The notes: generated by a model not told the origin, from the letters alone. A stretch of DNA of 64,000 bases from Fonsecaea monophora (GCF_001642475.1 NW_019173933.1:744001-808000); one strand, 5' to 3'. Numbered from the stretch's first letter, positions 43,001 to 53,785 are shown. Program-made: numbers and translations.

Positions 43001-43018
43001 GATAAGGATAAGGATAAG
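43001..43018 (+). promoter_or_regulatory. (GATAAG)3 array
   Basis: Three adjacent GATAAG words ending 71 bp before the GT4 ATG, with a further GATAA at 42986. Such clustering is a likely GATA-factor target (nitrogen or iron regulation in fungi), though a hexanucleotide microsatellite is the alternative reading. Confidence 0.5.
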
Positions 43019-43089
43019 GCGAGGGGCAGACTGCGCCTGGTGGGTGCCTGGGCTTTCGGATTATCTTTTCTCCTTGAGTTTTCGGTATA

Positions 43090-44679
43090 ATGGAGGTGGC
43101 AGCAGAACAACGGTCTTATCCTCCACCCACATCACAAAAGCTGCAAGCATGTGCTGGAGGAGCTATCGCTGAGATCGACAGGCGAGATGTCTTTCCCGCC
43201 TACCTCAAGGGCAAGCGAGTCCTCCTCGCAACCGAATCCTTGGGTCCTGTGAATGGAGTCAGTCGAACTACCCTCATGCTAATCGAATACCTACGCAAAA
43301 ATGGTGTTCAACTGGCCATTGTCGCTCCTCATTCTCGACAGTCGCGCCTCAAACCAGCTACCGGTGCAAATCTCACTGAATTCCGGTTGCCCGGATACGA
43401 ACTGCCTTACAATCCCGACTTGACCGTGGTATACCCATTCCAACTGGATGATGTCTACAAACACACCTTCAAGCCCGATATTGTATATCTGGCCAGTCCT
43501 GCTTCTACAGGATTTCAAATGCTGTTTCAGATCCGCCAGCTGCAAGATCCCCCGGTCGTCCTCCTCAACTTCCAAACAGATCTGTCGGCATACAGCGAAA
43601 TCCTTTTCCCTGGACCAGTGGCTCGCTTTTCTGTCTGGCTATTGGGTGTGGTTCAAGGATTTTTGTTCAATCATCGTACTGTTCACACCATCTTCTACCC
43701 TTCCTCCGGTGTTCGCAGTTACCTTGAGAAAGCAGGTGCTCCGAGCAACAAAATGGTTCGACTGGGCCGAGGCGTCGACACTACTTTATTCAACCCTTCT
43801 CAGCGAGACCAGGCATATCGCAAGGAGTTGGCACCCAATGGAGAAGTCATCTTAGTATGCGTCTGTCGCTTAGCCCCCGAAAAGGGCTTCGAATTTCTCG
43901 CGCAGGTCGCTATGCGACTTGCACAAGAAGGCTTTCCATTCAAGTTGCTCATAGTCGGTGGAAACATGAGCGCTGAAGTTGAGGACCAGGTCCATCGTCT
44001 CTTTGACTGCGTATCAGACCACGTCGTCTTCACCGGGTTTCGCACCGGGGTCGACCTCGCTCGTGCCTATGCCAGCGGTGACCTCTTCCTACACTGCTCT
44101 ATCACAGAAACATTCGGACTGGTTGTTTTGGAAGCCATGGCGAGTGGACTCCCAGTAATCGCTCGTGATGAAGGCGGGCCGTCCGATATCGTCCAAAACC
44201 AAGAAACCGGTTACCTAGTTCCTCCTCACGATCTGGAGCAGTACATTACTCTTGTCAAGCGTCTCTCCACTGACGAGAATCTTCGTACGACCATGGCTAT
44301 TGCCGCGCGAAGATATACTTGCGACGTTACCTGGGAAAAGATTAACAGGCGAGTGGCCTGGCACATGGTCGAAGGTTTACAACAACACCTCCAACGAAAG
44401 CATCAAAGACCAATCAGAAACTTTATTGTCGCCAGGTACCACGGGATACGGGATGGTGTGGTCATCCCTGTTGTCGTCAGATTCCGACTATACATGGCGG
44501 CAATGATTGTCTATCTGATTTGGATGATGACTGCCGTTGTACTTCTCCTCTACGGCCACAGAGTATTTTCCCGAACGGCGCAGCTTTTGCGCAATCCACC
44601 ACTCGTTCTGCAACGCATCCAATATCGCGCCCTCAAACAAGGGATCCAGGAGACACTTAAGAGCCTGAGCACCGAATGA
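43090..44679 (+). CDS. glycosyltransferase family 4 protein
   Basis: Single exon, 529 aa, ATG at 43090. The N-terminal GT-B domain starts KGKRVLLATESLGPVNGVSRTTL, the usual beta-alpha opening of GT4 enzymes, followed by VAPHSRQSRL. The C-terminal GT-B domain has ILVCVCRLAPEKGFEFL and the nucleotide-sugar motif ETFGLVVLEAMASGLPVIA (the E-x7-E pair near residue 338). A hydrophobic helix at about 467-489 (MIVYLIWMMTAVVLLLYG) and a basic tail suggest membrane attachment near the C terminus. GT4 members transfer mannose, glucose, glucuronate or sulfoquinovose to lipids or glycans. The opening resembles plant SQD2 and bacterial glycolipid synthases more than the ALG mannosyltransferases, by eye only. 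Given the divergent UDP-glucose dehydrogenase gene, UDP-glucuronate is the inferred donor. Confidence 0.9.
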   Translation: MEVAAEQRSYPPPTSQKLQACAGGAIAEIDRRDVFPAYLKGKRVLLATESLGPVNGVSRTTLMLIEYLRKNGVQLAIVAPHSRQSRLKPATGANLTEFRLPGYELPYNPDLTVVYPFQLDDVYKHTFKPDIVYLASPASTGFQMLFQIRQLQDPPVVLLNFQTDLSAYSEILFPGPVARFSVWLLGVVQGFLFNHRTVHTIFYPSSGVRSYLEKAGAPSNKMVRLGRGVDTTLFNPSQRDQAYRKELAPNGEVILVCVCRLAPEKGFEFLAQVAMRLAQEGFPFKLLIVGGNMSAEVEDQVHRLFDCVSDHVVFTGFRTGVDLARAYASGDLFLHCSITETFGLVVLEAMASGLPVIARDEGGPSDIVQNQETGYLVPPHDLEQYITLVKRLSTDENLRTTMAIAARRYTCDVTWEKINRRVAWHMVEGLQQHLQRKHQRPIRNFIVARYHGIRDGVVIPVVVRFRLYMAAMIVYLIWMMTAVVLLLYGHRVFSRTAQLLRNPPLVLQRIQYRALKQGIQETLKSLSTE

Positions 44680-46596
44680 AACGTTATTGTTACGCAGAAT
44701 TTTAGAGTTTGTTAGACATGATCACCTCACTATTTTCATTGCCAGTTACGATGGAATGACTATTCTATGGCGGAAACGGCGACAGCGAAAGGCTCACTCT
44801 GCGTGAGTGCCTCGTTTTACGACGGCCAGCATCTGTTCAGCTGGCCGCATGTAACCGACACATGGGTTGTACCGCCACATCCAAACATTGTCGATTTTCC
44901 GAGCCTTTGAAGGAATATGTATCGCAGCCGTGCCACGTCCGGCTACTTGACAGCAGATCTACGTAAAGAAGACATTTGAAATATCACCCTAAGGCGGTCG
45001 AGCACTTACTAGATAGTAAGGTGGTTGACTAGTATGGTAGAACTTGGTATATATATACGATATCTATCCTGAACCATCCTTCTCTGCATCCGGTTTCTCT
45101 AGCGATCGGCGACGGTGTGCTGCCAAAGCGATATTGCGGGATTTCATGAGGGAGGCAGCATTTCCAAACCTAGGCAGGGATGATCAGAACGGAACGGAGA
45201 GACGAAACTTAATGATATCTATCTACATGGCGGGTGTGTATTTCGTATAGACGGGGAAGAGAACGACACCTTGAGGAGCTCAAAGCTCAACATAAATAAT
45301 ATCTATCTACCACTCGAGATATCATACGAGTAAACTCCATCAATTTCTTCCTCCATCTTTCAGAGATCCGAGATACACAGCTACAGCTACAGCCACAGCC
45401 ACACCCGGCGTGGCATGTGGGTAGGTAGATATGAAATGCGGTGCGACGCGCAATAACTGTGCCCACGGTTCCCACTCCCTTGGGCCACCACGGCTTGCTA
45501 ATGTAGGAACACCTGATCTTATTTCCCAAAACCGAGAACCAAAAACAAAAGATAGCCCCTCCAGTGATTGCATCGTCGCAAATCAAGCAGGCAGGCGGGT
45601 CAGATCATGATTTCAAGTGCACACAACGACATGATCCATTCGCACTGGCACTACATAGCATGTGTAGGCTGCCAATCGGGTTCCGTGTAGATGGCAGCGT
45701 CTGGTTTCGAGCTGGTAGACCCAACCAGATGATAAATGTGAGATTTTCCCGTATAGGCCGGGATTCTGCAGGCGTTCGTGTTTGATAACCCCGACTAAGC
45801 TAACAATCCGTTCATGTGCTGTCACCGCTGGTCGCGAGGTGACGCGTGTCCAGACATCGGTAGTGACGCTTGCTGAGTACCACCCCGAAGAGCGCAATCA
45901 GGGCCCAGCATCGTTATGTAAAGGATGGCTTGATAAGGGCGGCAGTTGATCTTGTTTGAAAGGCGTCTGGCTAATAGAGCCTGTTCGGAATATAGCCCCC
46001 TGTGCAGACCAAAGCCCGTGAGACCTTTCACGGTGCCGTAGCGAGGTTTGCATCAGAGGCATACGATGCCAAAGGCTCTGGTCAAAGAAGTGGCGCGGCC
46101 TGGACGTCACAACATGAAGTGTCATGCCACACGACATTGGACAGGAGTTAGACCACCGTGAAAAGTTTGCATGTGTGAAAGTTGGGAGACGTTCGTCGCA
46201 AAGGTCAGGTGAGCCTTTAGAGAGATGAATATGTAGAGAAGTGAGTGGGGATGTTGTCAAAGTTGGAGGGGAGTCGATTTGATTGTTGCCTCAAGATTGA
46301 AAGCTCCCTGTTCGTGAGAATGAAGAGGCTATGGATCCTAGGATATGTAGGGCCAGCTATCCATCCGTTCCACGCAACTGGAAAGGCACTGAGGTTTGCT
46401 CACAGAAGCGTCCCGTCCTCTGAAAAAGCCGGAGCAGTCGTAGCTGTAGACGCAATGTGGATTATAATGTGTGGTGATGGGGTCTTAATAGAAACAGAAA
46501 TTCCCACGACTCAGTCCAACAGATTGTTTAGAGCCCAAAGTACAAAGATTGAGACTGGCTCATGTCACGACTCAATACATATTGCACCCGTGACAG
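44680..46596. other. 1.9-kb intergenic region
   Basis: No gene recognised in either strand; both neighbours end here (convergent 3' ends). A short ACAGCY-type microsatellite lies at about 45377-45402. Confidence 0.5.
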
Positions 46597-48546
46597 TCAG
46601 ACGGCTTTTGGCGAAGGCGTCAAGTTCGTGTTCGGACTTGACGTGGTTGTCGCAGTTGCAGTCGCAGTCGATGCAGAGCTGCCTGTTGAGAAGGGTGAGG
46701 AGACCTGTGGTCGAAATGGACAGAGACCCATGGCCTGGGACATTTCGACCACCGTCTTTGGCGCCCCCGCGATGTGCTGGCGGATATGTGCCCTTAGCGC
46801 TTCAGAGTTCATGTCGAAATCTGGGAAATCTAACGGCCCCTGAATCGAGTAATTGGTTTGTTCGTGGAGTTCTCTGTCCATGCTCACGGTACTGTCAGTC
46901 TTGGGATCGACGTAGTGTCCCTTCCGTTGTTGTTGACCAATAACAAACTCTCGTCTCTTCATGGCGGACTGCCAGACGCGTTTCCAATGGGTACCAATTT
47001 CTTTGGTATAGAAGAAGGTGCGTAGAACTTTTTCCAGGCGGGCCCACTGGCGCGCTTGTGGGTATAGATCCAAAACATGCTCCATAATCAAATGGGAATT
47101 GGGCATGGGAACAACACGGAGAGCAAGCGCTCCAGCAGTGGCAATACTGCACCAAACCAGTGTGTTTTGTTCCTGGAGCGAGGCTGGTTTAGCATGAGTC
47201 GGTAACGAGGTGATGAATTTGCGGAGGATGGGATCATAGAAGAGGTTCACTGCTGCTAGACCTCGGAGCTGGAATATATAGGCTAGCAAGCCCATGGTGA
47301 GGTAGTATTCGAGTGGGCAGGTGGATGTCAACGACATTCGTTGAAGAGAGGAGAGGATGGTTTGGATCATCGTTTGCTTCCATTCTTCGTCGTACTGGGA
47401 TGAATCGGGGAGGGGTAATTCTGAGGGAGGAGTCCAGGTGCGGTCAAGGAGATTCTCGTAGCTGACAGTTTCCGTAGCCAAGAGGGTGGTGGCAGCCGAA
47501 ATTGAAGCAAGGAGCTTGATCATCTGTACTGATATCCTAGATGCAACACAGAGCTCCGAGAGCCCTAAGGGAAGGCGAGCAAGGATGATGCAAAGGTCTG
47601 GTGGGAACGGAGTTTCAGGATAGGTGAGCGGCTGATCGAGGTTTAGTTCTTGAAATGTCTCCCTGAGGTAGCCAACCGAATCGCGAGGCAGGTCGGGTGG
47701 TTGGCCTGTCACGAAGGACCCTAGAGCCTTGTATGCCACAAGACCATGGCTGACGAATTTTGTCCAGTCGGACTCCGTCTTTGTATCGTCTTTGTCATTA
47801 GAGAGTGGCCCACGGAGCTCTAGCATTTTCTCTAGGCCTTTGCAGTGCATTATCACGCCTTGCTGGTTGCCAGAGAGATATTCAAGGGTCATAAGCATCG
47901 TGACTGTCAGCAGGGCTGCATCGTCAGTGGCCTCGCTAGACTGGAGTCTTTCATTGAGGCCGGCTATAGCGCTGCCGCGGTGATGAACAAAGGCGTAGTC
48001 TTCCCATATGGGCCTTCCAAGTGAGATTAGAATGGACGCCCGACAGACTGATATGATGGACTCAAAAAGGATGGGGTGTTTGAGTGCGTAAGGCAGCAAG
48101 AGCGAAAGATGTGGGTTGACCGGGCCGGGAACGACGGATCTCTCATTCCTGAAGCCTTTGCAGATGGTGACATAGTAGTCTAGAGTGTCTTGCACAGTCT
48201 CAGTCGACTTGATGGGTAGAACTAGGAATGGATCCTCGCGGGTTCCGTTCATTGGAAGAGGCTCAAGTGGAGAGACAAAAACAAGAGCCTTTGCAAGCGG
48301 ATTTTGCTTTGCGTCGCTAGGCTTTGATTTGTGTTGAATAATGCCGTCCTCGTCTTCATCTCGTGTTGCATCTGGAGGCTGCCACTGCACAAACTGGTCT
48401 GGAGCCGAGTTGGGAGACTTCTTGCTGGGATCGTACTTTTTCCATCGGATCTTTCTGTAGGCATGATTTCGACCGCTTGAGGTCCGAGGTTTATTCGTGG
48501 CGAAGGTGAACATGGCCTGAGCCGGGGGTCGACTATCTATATCCAT
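46597..48546 (-). CDS. fungal-specific transcription factor domain protein (no Zn2Cys6)
   Basis: The frame is open from a TTG at 48573; the first ATG is 48546 (MDIDSRPPAQAMFTF), giving 649 aa. The N terminus has MFTFATNKPRTSSGRNHAYRKIRWKKY, a short basic opening seen in regulator-like fungal proteins, with no six-Cys zinc cluster. From about residue 115 a long helical region (TLDYYVTICKGFRN, LLLPYALKHPILFESIISVCRAS, AIAGLNERLQ, TMLMTLEYLSGNQQGVIMHCKGLEKMLELRG) matches the Fungal_trans_2-type middle region. The C terminus is Ser/Thr-rich. I infer a nuclear regulator that may act through a partner or an unrecognised DNA-binding part. An overlapping plus-strand frame (46245-46943) is an antisense by-product. 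Confidence 0.8.
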   Translation of the reverse strand: MDIDSRPPAQAMFTFATNKPRTSSGRNHAYRKIRWKKYDPSKKSPNSAPDQFVQWQPPDATRDEDEDGIIQHKSKPSDAKQNPLAKALVFVSPLEPLPMNGTREDPFLVLPIKSTETVQDTLDYYVTICKGFRNERSVVPGPVNPHLSLLLPYALKHPILFESIISVCRASILISLGRPIWEDYAFVHHRGSAIAGLNERLQSSEATDDAALLTVTMLMTLEYLSGNQQGVIMHCKGLEKMLELRGPLSNDKDDTKTESDWTKFVSHGLVAYKALGSFVTGQPPDLPRDSVGYLRETFQELNLDQPLTYPETPFPPDLCIILARLPLGLSELCVASRISVQMIKLLASISAATTLLATETVSYENLLDRTWTPPSELPLPDSSQYDEEWKQTMIQTILSSLQRMSLTSTCPLEYYLTMGLLAYIFQLRGLAAVNLFYDPILRKFITSLPTHAKPASLQEQNTLVWCSIATAGALALRVVPMPNSHLIMEHVLDLYPQARQWARLEKVLRTFFYTKEIGTHWKRVWQSAMKRREFVIGQQQRKGHYVDPKTDSTVSMDRELHEQTNYSIQGPLDFPDFDMNSEALRAHIRQHIAGAPKTVVEMSQAMGLCPFRPQVSSPFSTGSSASTATATATTTSSPNTNLTPSPKAV

Positions 48547-49109
48547 CGCTTTCGAACATGGAGACAGTGGCAATGAAAGACTTCTTATGCTGGCTGTTTA
48601 AGCGAACGATCAAGCGATAAGAAGGTCGTGAGAGAAGACATGCGGGGCTCTCAGGAGAGTCATCGGGGCACGGAATTGGCATGGCTCGGCAAACACCACG
48701 GGCTTTGCATTATTGGTCAGCATATTGCCAAGACTGCCAAGAGATATCAAACTCGGCGGAGGGCCGGCAAGGTTGCTGACTAACAGTTTCCTCCCCATTG
48801 AGTATCCATCTTCTTTGCTTCTGTCTCCTGTTTACAAGATACCTCTTCCCACATCCCTGAGATCTGTGTCTAGGGGACGTTGTGTTTCGTCGCATTATCG
48901 AGTACGGACATACATCTTGTCAGGCTCATGCTCCCAAGACTCGGAATCTCTCACTAAAGATTGATAACCAAAATTTATCCGGAGAGATCGGTCGATCGCG
49001 TTGCTGACTCCGATCCTTGACTATCGCTGGATCTTCTCACCTGCTTATGTGGTTCTAGTTTCTCAACGGGACGTCAACTTGTAAGGCTGAATGGGTCGAC
49101 TGAAGAGGT
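48547..49109. other. intergenic, promoter side of the transcription-factor gene
   Basis: 563 bp; no gene recognised. Confidence 0.45.
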
Positions 49110-49551
49110 CTAAACGGGCCGAGTGGGTTGACTAGAAAATCTTCTGAAGGTAACGATTTCCCGTGCTTCTCTTTTTTGCGACTGGACAAGACCTGTCTCC
49201 TCTTCGTTGTATGATATGCAGCGAACTTGGTATCCACTATAATTCCACTCGACAACGTGCACCTTGCAAAAGGTGGTCTTCTCATCGAGAGGTCGCCATG
49301 GGGCATGTCGGCTGAGGGATATCGAGTCCACAGCATATGACAAACGAGATCCAAATGCGGGCGTATGGCCAGGTGGAGAAGTCATTGAATCCGCCCAACA
49401 CATCAAGCGAATTGTCCTCTCAATATCCTGATATAGGAAATCAAGGGTATCCGTGCTGATTTTGTAATAGCTGGCAGGTGTTGAAACGCTTAGATGGGTT
49501 GCTCGTCAAACACCTCCGGACCAAGTCGTTGATATTAACTGGTGGAATGTA
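49110..49551 (-). pseudogene. kinase-like remnant next to the TFIIIC fragment
   Basis: On minus, bases 49441-49551 read YIPPVNINDLVRRCLTSNPS, then KRFNTCQLLQNQ. This resembles the end of a protein-kinase C-lobe (subdomain XI: D-L-x-x-R-x-L, N-P-x-x-R). The frame stops at 49441. A second frame (49110-49406) continues downstream without recognisable domain. The kinase core (P-loop, HRD, DFG) is absent. I read this as a broken, rearranged segment; a chance match is possible because the segment is only about 35 residues. Confidence 0.4.
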
Positions 49552-50248
49552 CGACAGACTCATCCGTCCTTCGGTTTACTGAGTGTTGCTCAACCATGGA
49601 GTCCGCGGCTGTCTCTTGGCAATATGTGAAGTTGGCCGGGAGGTTCTGGGTGGAAAGCACTGGAGGAGGAACAACCTCTGTATCTTCTTTAGGAGAAGAC
49701 CTAGGAAAAGACCATTGCTTAAGCAACGGGTACTGCTGAGGAAGAACTTTGGACTGTACCTCGCCTAGAAATGAAGACCCTTTAGACGAATAAGTGAAAT
49801 CGGGCATGGTGCGCCAAACGTGTGTAGAGCCAATCTGGCCCACGACCTCGACCTCACAGCGTTCGCGATTGTCGGTCAGGGAATGGAGGAGGTATTTGAC
49901 ATCTTTCCGGGGGTGTGACTCTCCAGAATCTTCGGAGAACTGTTCATCAAAGCCTCGCCTCCTTTTCCTGCCTGTTCGTTTCGGAACAGTCACTTTAAGC
50001 AGCACATTATTGGTTGGCTTGTTGTAAGACAGCACTGCACGACTGCTTGGATCCTCGGGTTGAAATTTGAGCCCCAGCGGCTTCTCCAATCCTGACTCCA
50101 GACTCTGTACGATCTCCGCAGGACCCCCGAGCATGTCGACAGCCTTTTCCACATTTTTGACGATGCATGGATGCTCGATAGATAGGATAGGGTTGCGTGG
50201 GACCTGGAATGACGGGGCAGTCTCCCCATTACTAGGACCACGAGGCAT
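49535..50248 (-). CDS. TFIIIC Tfc1/tau95 N-terminal domain protein, truncated
   Basis: 237 aa, true ATG at 50248. Residues 22-110 match the N-terminal triple-barrel-forming domain of the fifth TFIIIC subunit: SIEHPCIVKNVEKAVDMLGG, LGLKFQPEDPSSRAVLSYN, then NNVLLKVTVPKRTGRKRRRG. A second block (VEVVGQIGSTHVWRTMPDFTY) and LPANFTYCQE follow. In full-length Tfc1/Sfc1 proteins (usually over 500 aa) the segment after NFTY continues into a second, tau95-type DNA-binding half. Here it breaks off after about 10 residues into unrelated sequence and stops at 49535. TFIIIC binds the A and B boxes of tRNA genes. This copy is probably a truncated paralogue or relic, unless an intron I could not see restores the C-terminal half. 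Confidence 0.7.
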   Translation of the reverse strand: MPRGPSNGETAPSFQVPRNPILSIEHPCIVKNVEKAVDMLGGPAEIVQSLESGLEKPLGLKFQPEDPSSRAVLSYNKPTNNVLLKVTVPKRTGRKRRRGFDEQFSEDSGESHPRKDVKYLLHSLTDNRERCEVEVVGQIGSTHVWRTMPDFTYSSKGSSFLGEVQSKVLPQQYPLLKQWSFPRSSPKEDTEVVPPPVLSTQNLPANFTYCQETAADSMVEQHSVNRRTDESVVHSTS

Positions 50249-51342
50249 TTGAGATGCTGGGTGGAGAGGTCCGATACGAGATGGACAGAGTGGACGATAA
50301 TATGTGGTTGTTTACCCAACCTGTCCAATAGTAAATCCGGTAACTACAAGCGGACAAGACGTCTCACCTTGTTTTGACACGGCGGAGGACAAGGCTAAGG
50401 CCGGTAGTTGCAAGGAAAGTACCATTTGGCCATGAAGCTTGGTTTACTTTCAAGTCTCGGGTGATATATCCTTGTGACTTGGAGGTTGATTATCTTGTGA
50501 ACCCCATGACAAGTTGATGAAACAAATCTTGATTCCGCAGCCAAGTGCCAAACTAGGTGACGATCTCTCATTTGAGGCAACTACTCCGAGCACCCAAACA
50601 AACTGAAGCCCTTCCCCCAAGGCACGTAAGGGTGCTTGGGCGACTACCTCAGGTGCCCCATAAGCCTTAGTGGTCAGGCCAATAGGCCCCTTTGACGGCA
50701 ATTGGCATTACTGGATCAAGTTGGCCTTAGCTAACCTGCTAAATTGCACCTCAATCCAGCCGCGTACTGACACCGAAACACTGAACCCGTCCCCGCCAAC
50801 CTGCGACTGCGACTACACTTTGACTTGCATTTACCTCGAGCTGCGCACAACTACTCGACTATTCGTCACCTTGACTGCTCTTCAATGGATGCCCTTCTCG
50901 ATGCACTTAGATCAATAAGCCACCTCCAACTTCGACACCTTTGATCTCGGATCGATTCTTTCTATCCTTCTCTGCTGCGCTCTTCTCAGGGTCCTTGCAG
51001 TCCTTCAAACCGAATCCTCCAGCTACCCTCTATCACCTCCTCTACCCGCCTGCCGTACTGTCGTTCCTCCTCTGTGCCCGGACTACTTCTAAGAATGAGC
51101 AACTGATAGAAGAGAAGGAAGTCGCCGGCATTACTGAAGCCTGTTGAATTGCTTTGGTTTTCCCTGAAACCCCTACCCGCCGCCTCCTACTGAGAAGCCG
51201 ATCTGGTGGTCGTGACTCGGATGAAACGCACATAACAGCCTCGTCGCTTCCTGGAACCGACAAAGCGTCGCATCAACCAAGGCAACTGTCCTCACTATCA
51301 CTGGTGCGTGAACGCGTCGAATACTGAAGAGAGTCTGGCAAA
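50249..51342. other. divergent promoter region of the TFIIIC fragment and PP2A B56 genes
   Basis: 1.1 kb; no gene. The right part is CT-rich with many short pyrimidine words, typical of the leader of a constitutively expressed fungal gene. Confidence 0.5.
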
Positions 51343-53785
51343 ATGAAAGGTTTCAGGCAGAGAGTGGTAAGTATCCTCCCAAGCCGCGTCTTGTGCCATG
51401 CCTTTTAATCGCTTCCGCTCACTGATATTCTAGCACGAGCAGTTATCGAGGGCGAAAGATAGTAACAAATCGTCCAAGAAAAAAGATGCGAATAATTCGG
51501 GCACTGCATCACCGCTGTCATCATCCACTACGCTCCCCGGTAGTGATTCGAGATCCCCCAACAGTTCCAACACCGCAACTCCGACGTCTTCGTCAACGAA
51601 TCTGAATGATCTCCGAAATAAGAGTGGGAATCATGAGAGCACCAATACCAGCCACACCACCACCCAACACCATGCTGGCTCTGCAACAGGGTCAGGTTCG
51701 CTGGCTTCTCATTTCATGTCGCAAGGCTCTGGTCATGGACCGGGTGGACCTGGAACAGCCCCGGGCCGTCATCACATTGCTCCAAGCGTTATCATCAGTC
51801 CAAGTGCTCCTCACATTCCTGGACCTGGTGCGACTGAAACGATGCCTGGCGACCTGGCGCCCCCCAAGGCCGGCCAAAAATCCCTCCTCTTCGACCGATT
51901 GCAGAGTACCCCAAAAGATGTGCCCGAGGGTGTCCGAACTCCCAAGAGACAGCATTCATCACGGTTTGATGTATCGGACCAAAGAGCTCGTGACCTGGAG
52001 AAATTGCCCGGCTTCCATGAAGTCCCTCCTAACCGAAGACAAGAGTTGTTCATGCAGAAAATTGATCAATGTAATATCATCTTCGACTTCAATGATCAGA
52101 CCGCCGACATGAAATCAAAAGAAATCAAGAGACTCGCTCTCCACGAACTTCTGGACTACGTTGCCAACAACCGGTCGGTGATAACCGAACCGATGTATCC
52201 GAAGGTTGTCGAAATGTTCAGCAAGAACCTATTTCGCCCCGTTCCTCCTCCTGTCAATCCACAGGGTGAAGCATTTGATCCCGAGGAAGATGAACCGGTC
52301 CTGGAAGTTGCTTGGCCTCACATTCAAGTTGTCTACGAGTTTTTCTTGCGTTTCATTGAAAGCCAAGACTTCAACACAAACATTGCCAAAGCTTACATTG
52401 ATCATCATTTTGTCCTTCAGTTACTGGAGCTGTTTGACTCTGAAGATCCCCGGGAAAGAGACTTTCTCAAGACGACGCTTCACCGCATTTACGGCAAATT
52501 CTTAAATCTTCGGTCCTACATTCGCAGATCTATCAACAATGTCTTTTTCCAGTTCACCTATGAGACCGAGAGGTTCAACGGCATAGCCGAACTTCTCGAA
52601 ATTCTTGGTTCAATCATCAATGGCTTTGCTCTCCCACTCAAAGAAGAGCATAAGCTGTTTTTGACCAGAGTACTCATTCCTCTTCACAAAGTGAAGAGTT
52701 TGAGCATGTATCATCCTCAGTTGGCATATTGTATCGTGCAATTCCTAGAGAAAGACGCAGCGCTGACAGAAGAAGTAAGCTTTCACTCATGTTATCTTGT
52801 ACTTATTATGCTGATTCCGTATTCCAGGTTGTGCTTGGTCTACTACGCTACTGGCCGAAAGTTAACAGCACCAAGGAAGTCATGTTCTTGAACGAGGTCG
52901 AGGACATTTTTGAGGTTATGGATCCACAAGAATTCGCAAAGGTCCAAGAGCCTCTCTTCAACCAGTTGGCCAAATCCGTGGCGAGTCCTCACTTCCAGGT
53001 TGCGGAGCGTGCACTATACTTCTGGAACAACGAATATTTCTGCAATCTCGTCAGTGACAACGTCGAAACCATCCTCCCGATCATGTTTGCCCCATTGTAT
53101 GAAAATTCAAAGGGTCATTGGAACCGGTACGTGTGCTTCCGTTCGAGTTATGCAATCCGCTAACGAGTGGCCAGCACAATACATGGCATGGTTTACAATG
53201 CAATGAAACTTTTCATGGAGATCAATCCTCAACTTTTCGACGAATGTTCGCATGATTACAATGAAATGCAGAACACTGCTGCTCAACGAGAAAAGGCACG
53301 CGAGGCGAAGTGGGAGAAGCTCACCGAGCAGGCAAACCGTATGAAGGCCGGATTGGCAAAGCCCCCGACAACTCCAAGCATCAAGGAAGTGCCAGAGACA
53401 GATGCCGCACAGGACAACCAAGAGAGGCTAGATGCTCTCAAGTTGCATGATGAGTCATCGTCAAGCAAGCCATCGTCGGTAAGCCCGTATCTGCTTTGCA
53501 CCGCGCGACCCAGCGATACCCTCGTTACCACCTTGTTATCTCCATTTTGGCTAAGACATTCTTTTATCATTATAGTGACGTTGATGGCTGTTTCTGACAT
53601 GGCTTTGGAATCTCCAGAGGCGACGCGCAGACTCACATGGGCAGACTAGATCTCGCCGGTCTAATAGCAGTTTGGATGGCAAATCGAGAAGACATCGCGC
53701 ACATTCTGGAGGATCAATCGAATTTCACCGGACAGTACAAATGCCTCATACTCACCGCCACGCCGGTGGCTTGCCGCAACGTTGA
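51343..53785 (+). CDS. PP2A B56-type regulatory subunit (Rts1-like)
   Basis: Five exons, 51343-51366, 51434-52774, 52828-53126, 53175-53478 and 53618-53785, with introns of 67, 53, 48 and 139 bp, give 711 aa. Exon 1 encodes only MKGFRQRV. Residues 9 to about 190 are Ser/Thr/Asn/Gly-rich and disordered. The B56 core follows: LPGFHEVPPNRRQELFMQKIDQCNIIFDF, then VVYEFFLRFIESQDF, DSEDPRERDFLKTTLHRIYGKF, INNVFFQFTYETERFNGIAELLEILGSIINGFALPLKEEHK, YHPQLAYCIVQFLEKD and VVLGLLRYWPK. It ends WNRTIHGMVYNAMKLFMEINPQLFDECSHDY, which spans intron 3. The last exon gives a basic RRRADSHGQTRSRRSNSS tail. B56 subunits direct PP2A to substrates; yeast Rts1 acts in stress response and cytokinesis. The match is near full length and very strong. 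Confidence 0.95.

Larger units (their letters stand above)
42070..43089. promoter_or_regulatory. shared divergent promoter of the UGDH and GT4 genes
   Basis: This is the 1,020 bp between two divergent starts. It holds two CACGTG palindromes (42577-42582 and 42831-42836), GATAAG at 42254-42259, GATAA at 42986-42990 and a perfect (GATAAG)3 at 43001-43018. No gene lies inside. CACGTG is the core bound by Pho4/NUC-1-type bHLH factors, and GATA words are bound by fungal GATA factors; which of these acts here is inference. Confidence 0.6.

Noticed and set aside
46245..46943. 232-codon plus-strand frame
   Set aside because: Mostly antisense to the 3' end of the transcription-factor gene and without protein-family signals.
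50941..51147. Upstream frame in the leader of the B56 gene
   Set aside because: Starts with TTG and has no conserved sequence; probably untranslated leader.
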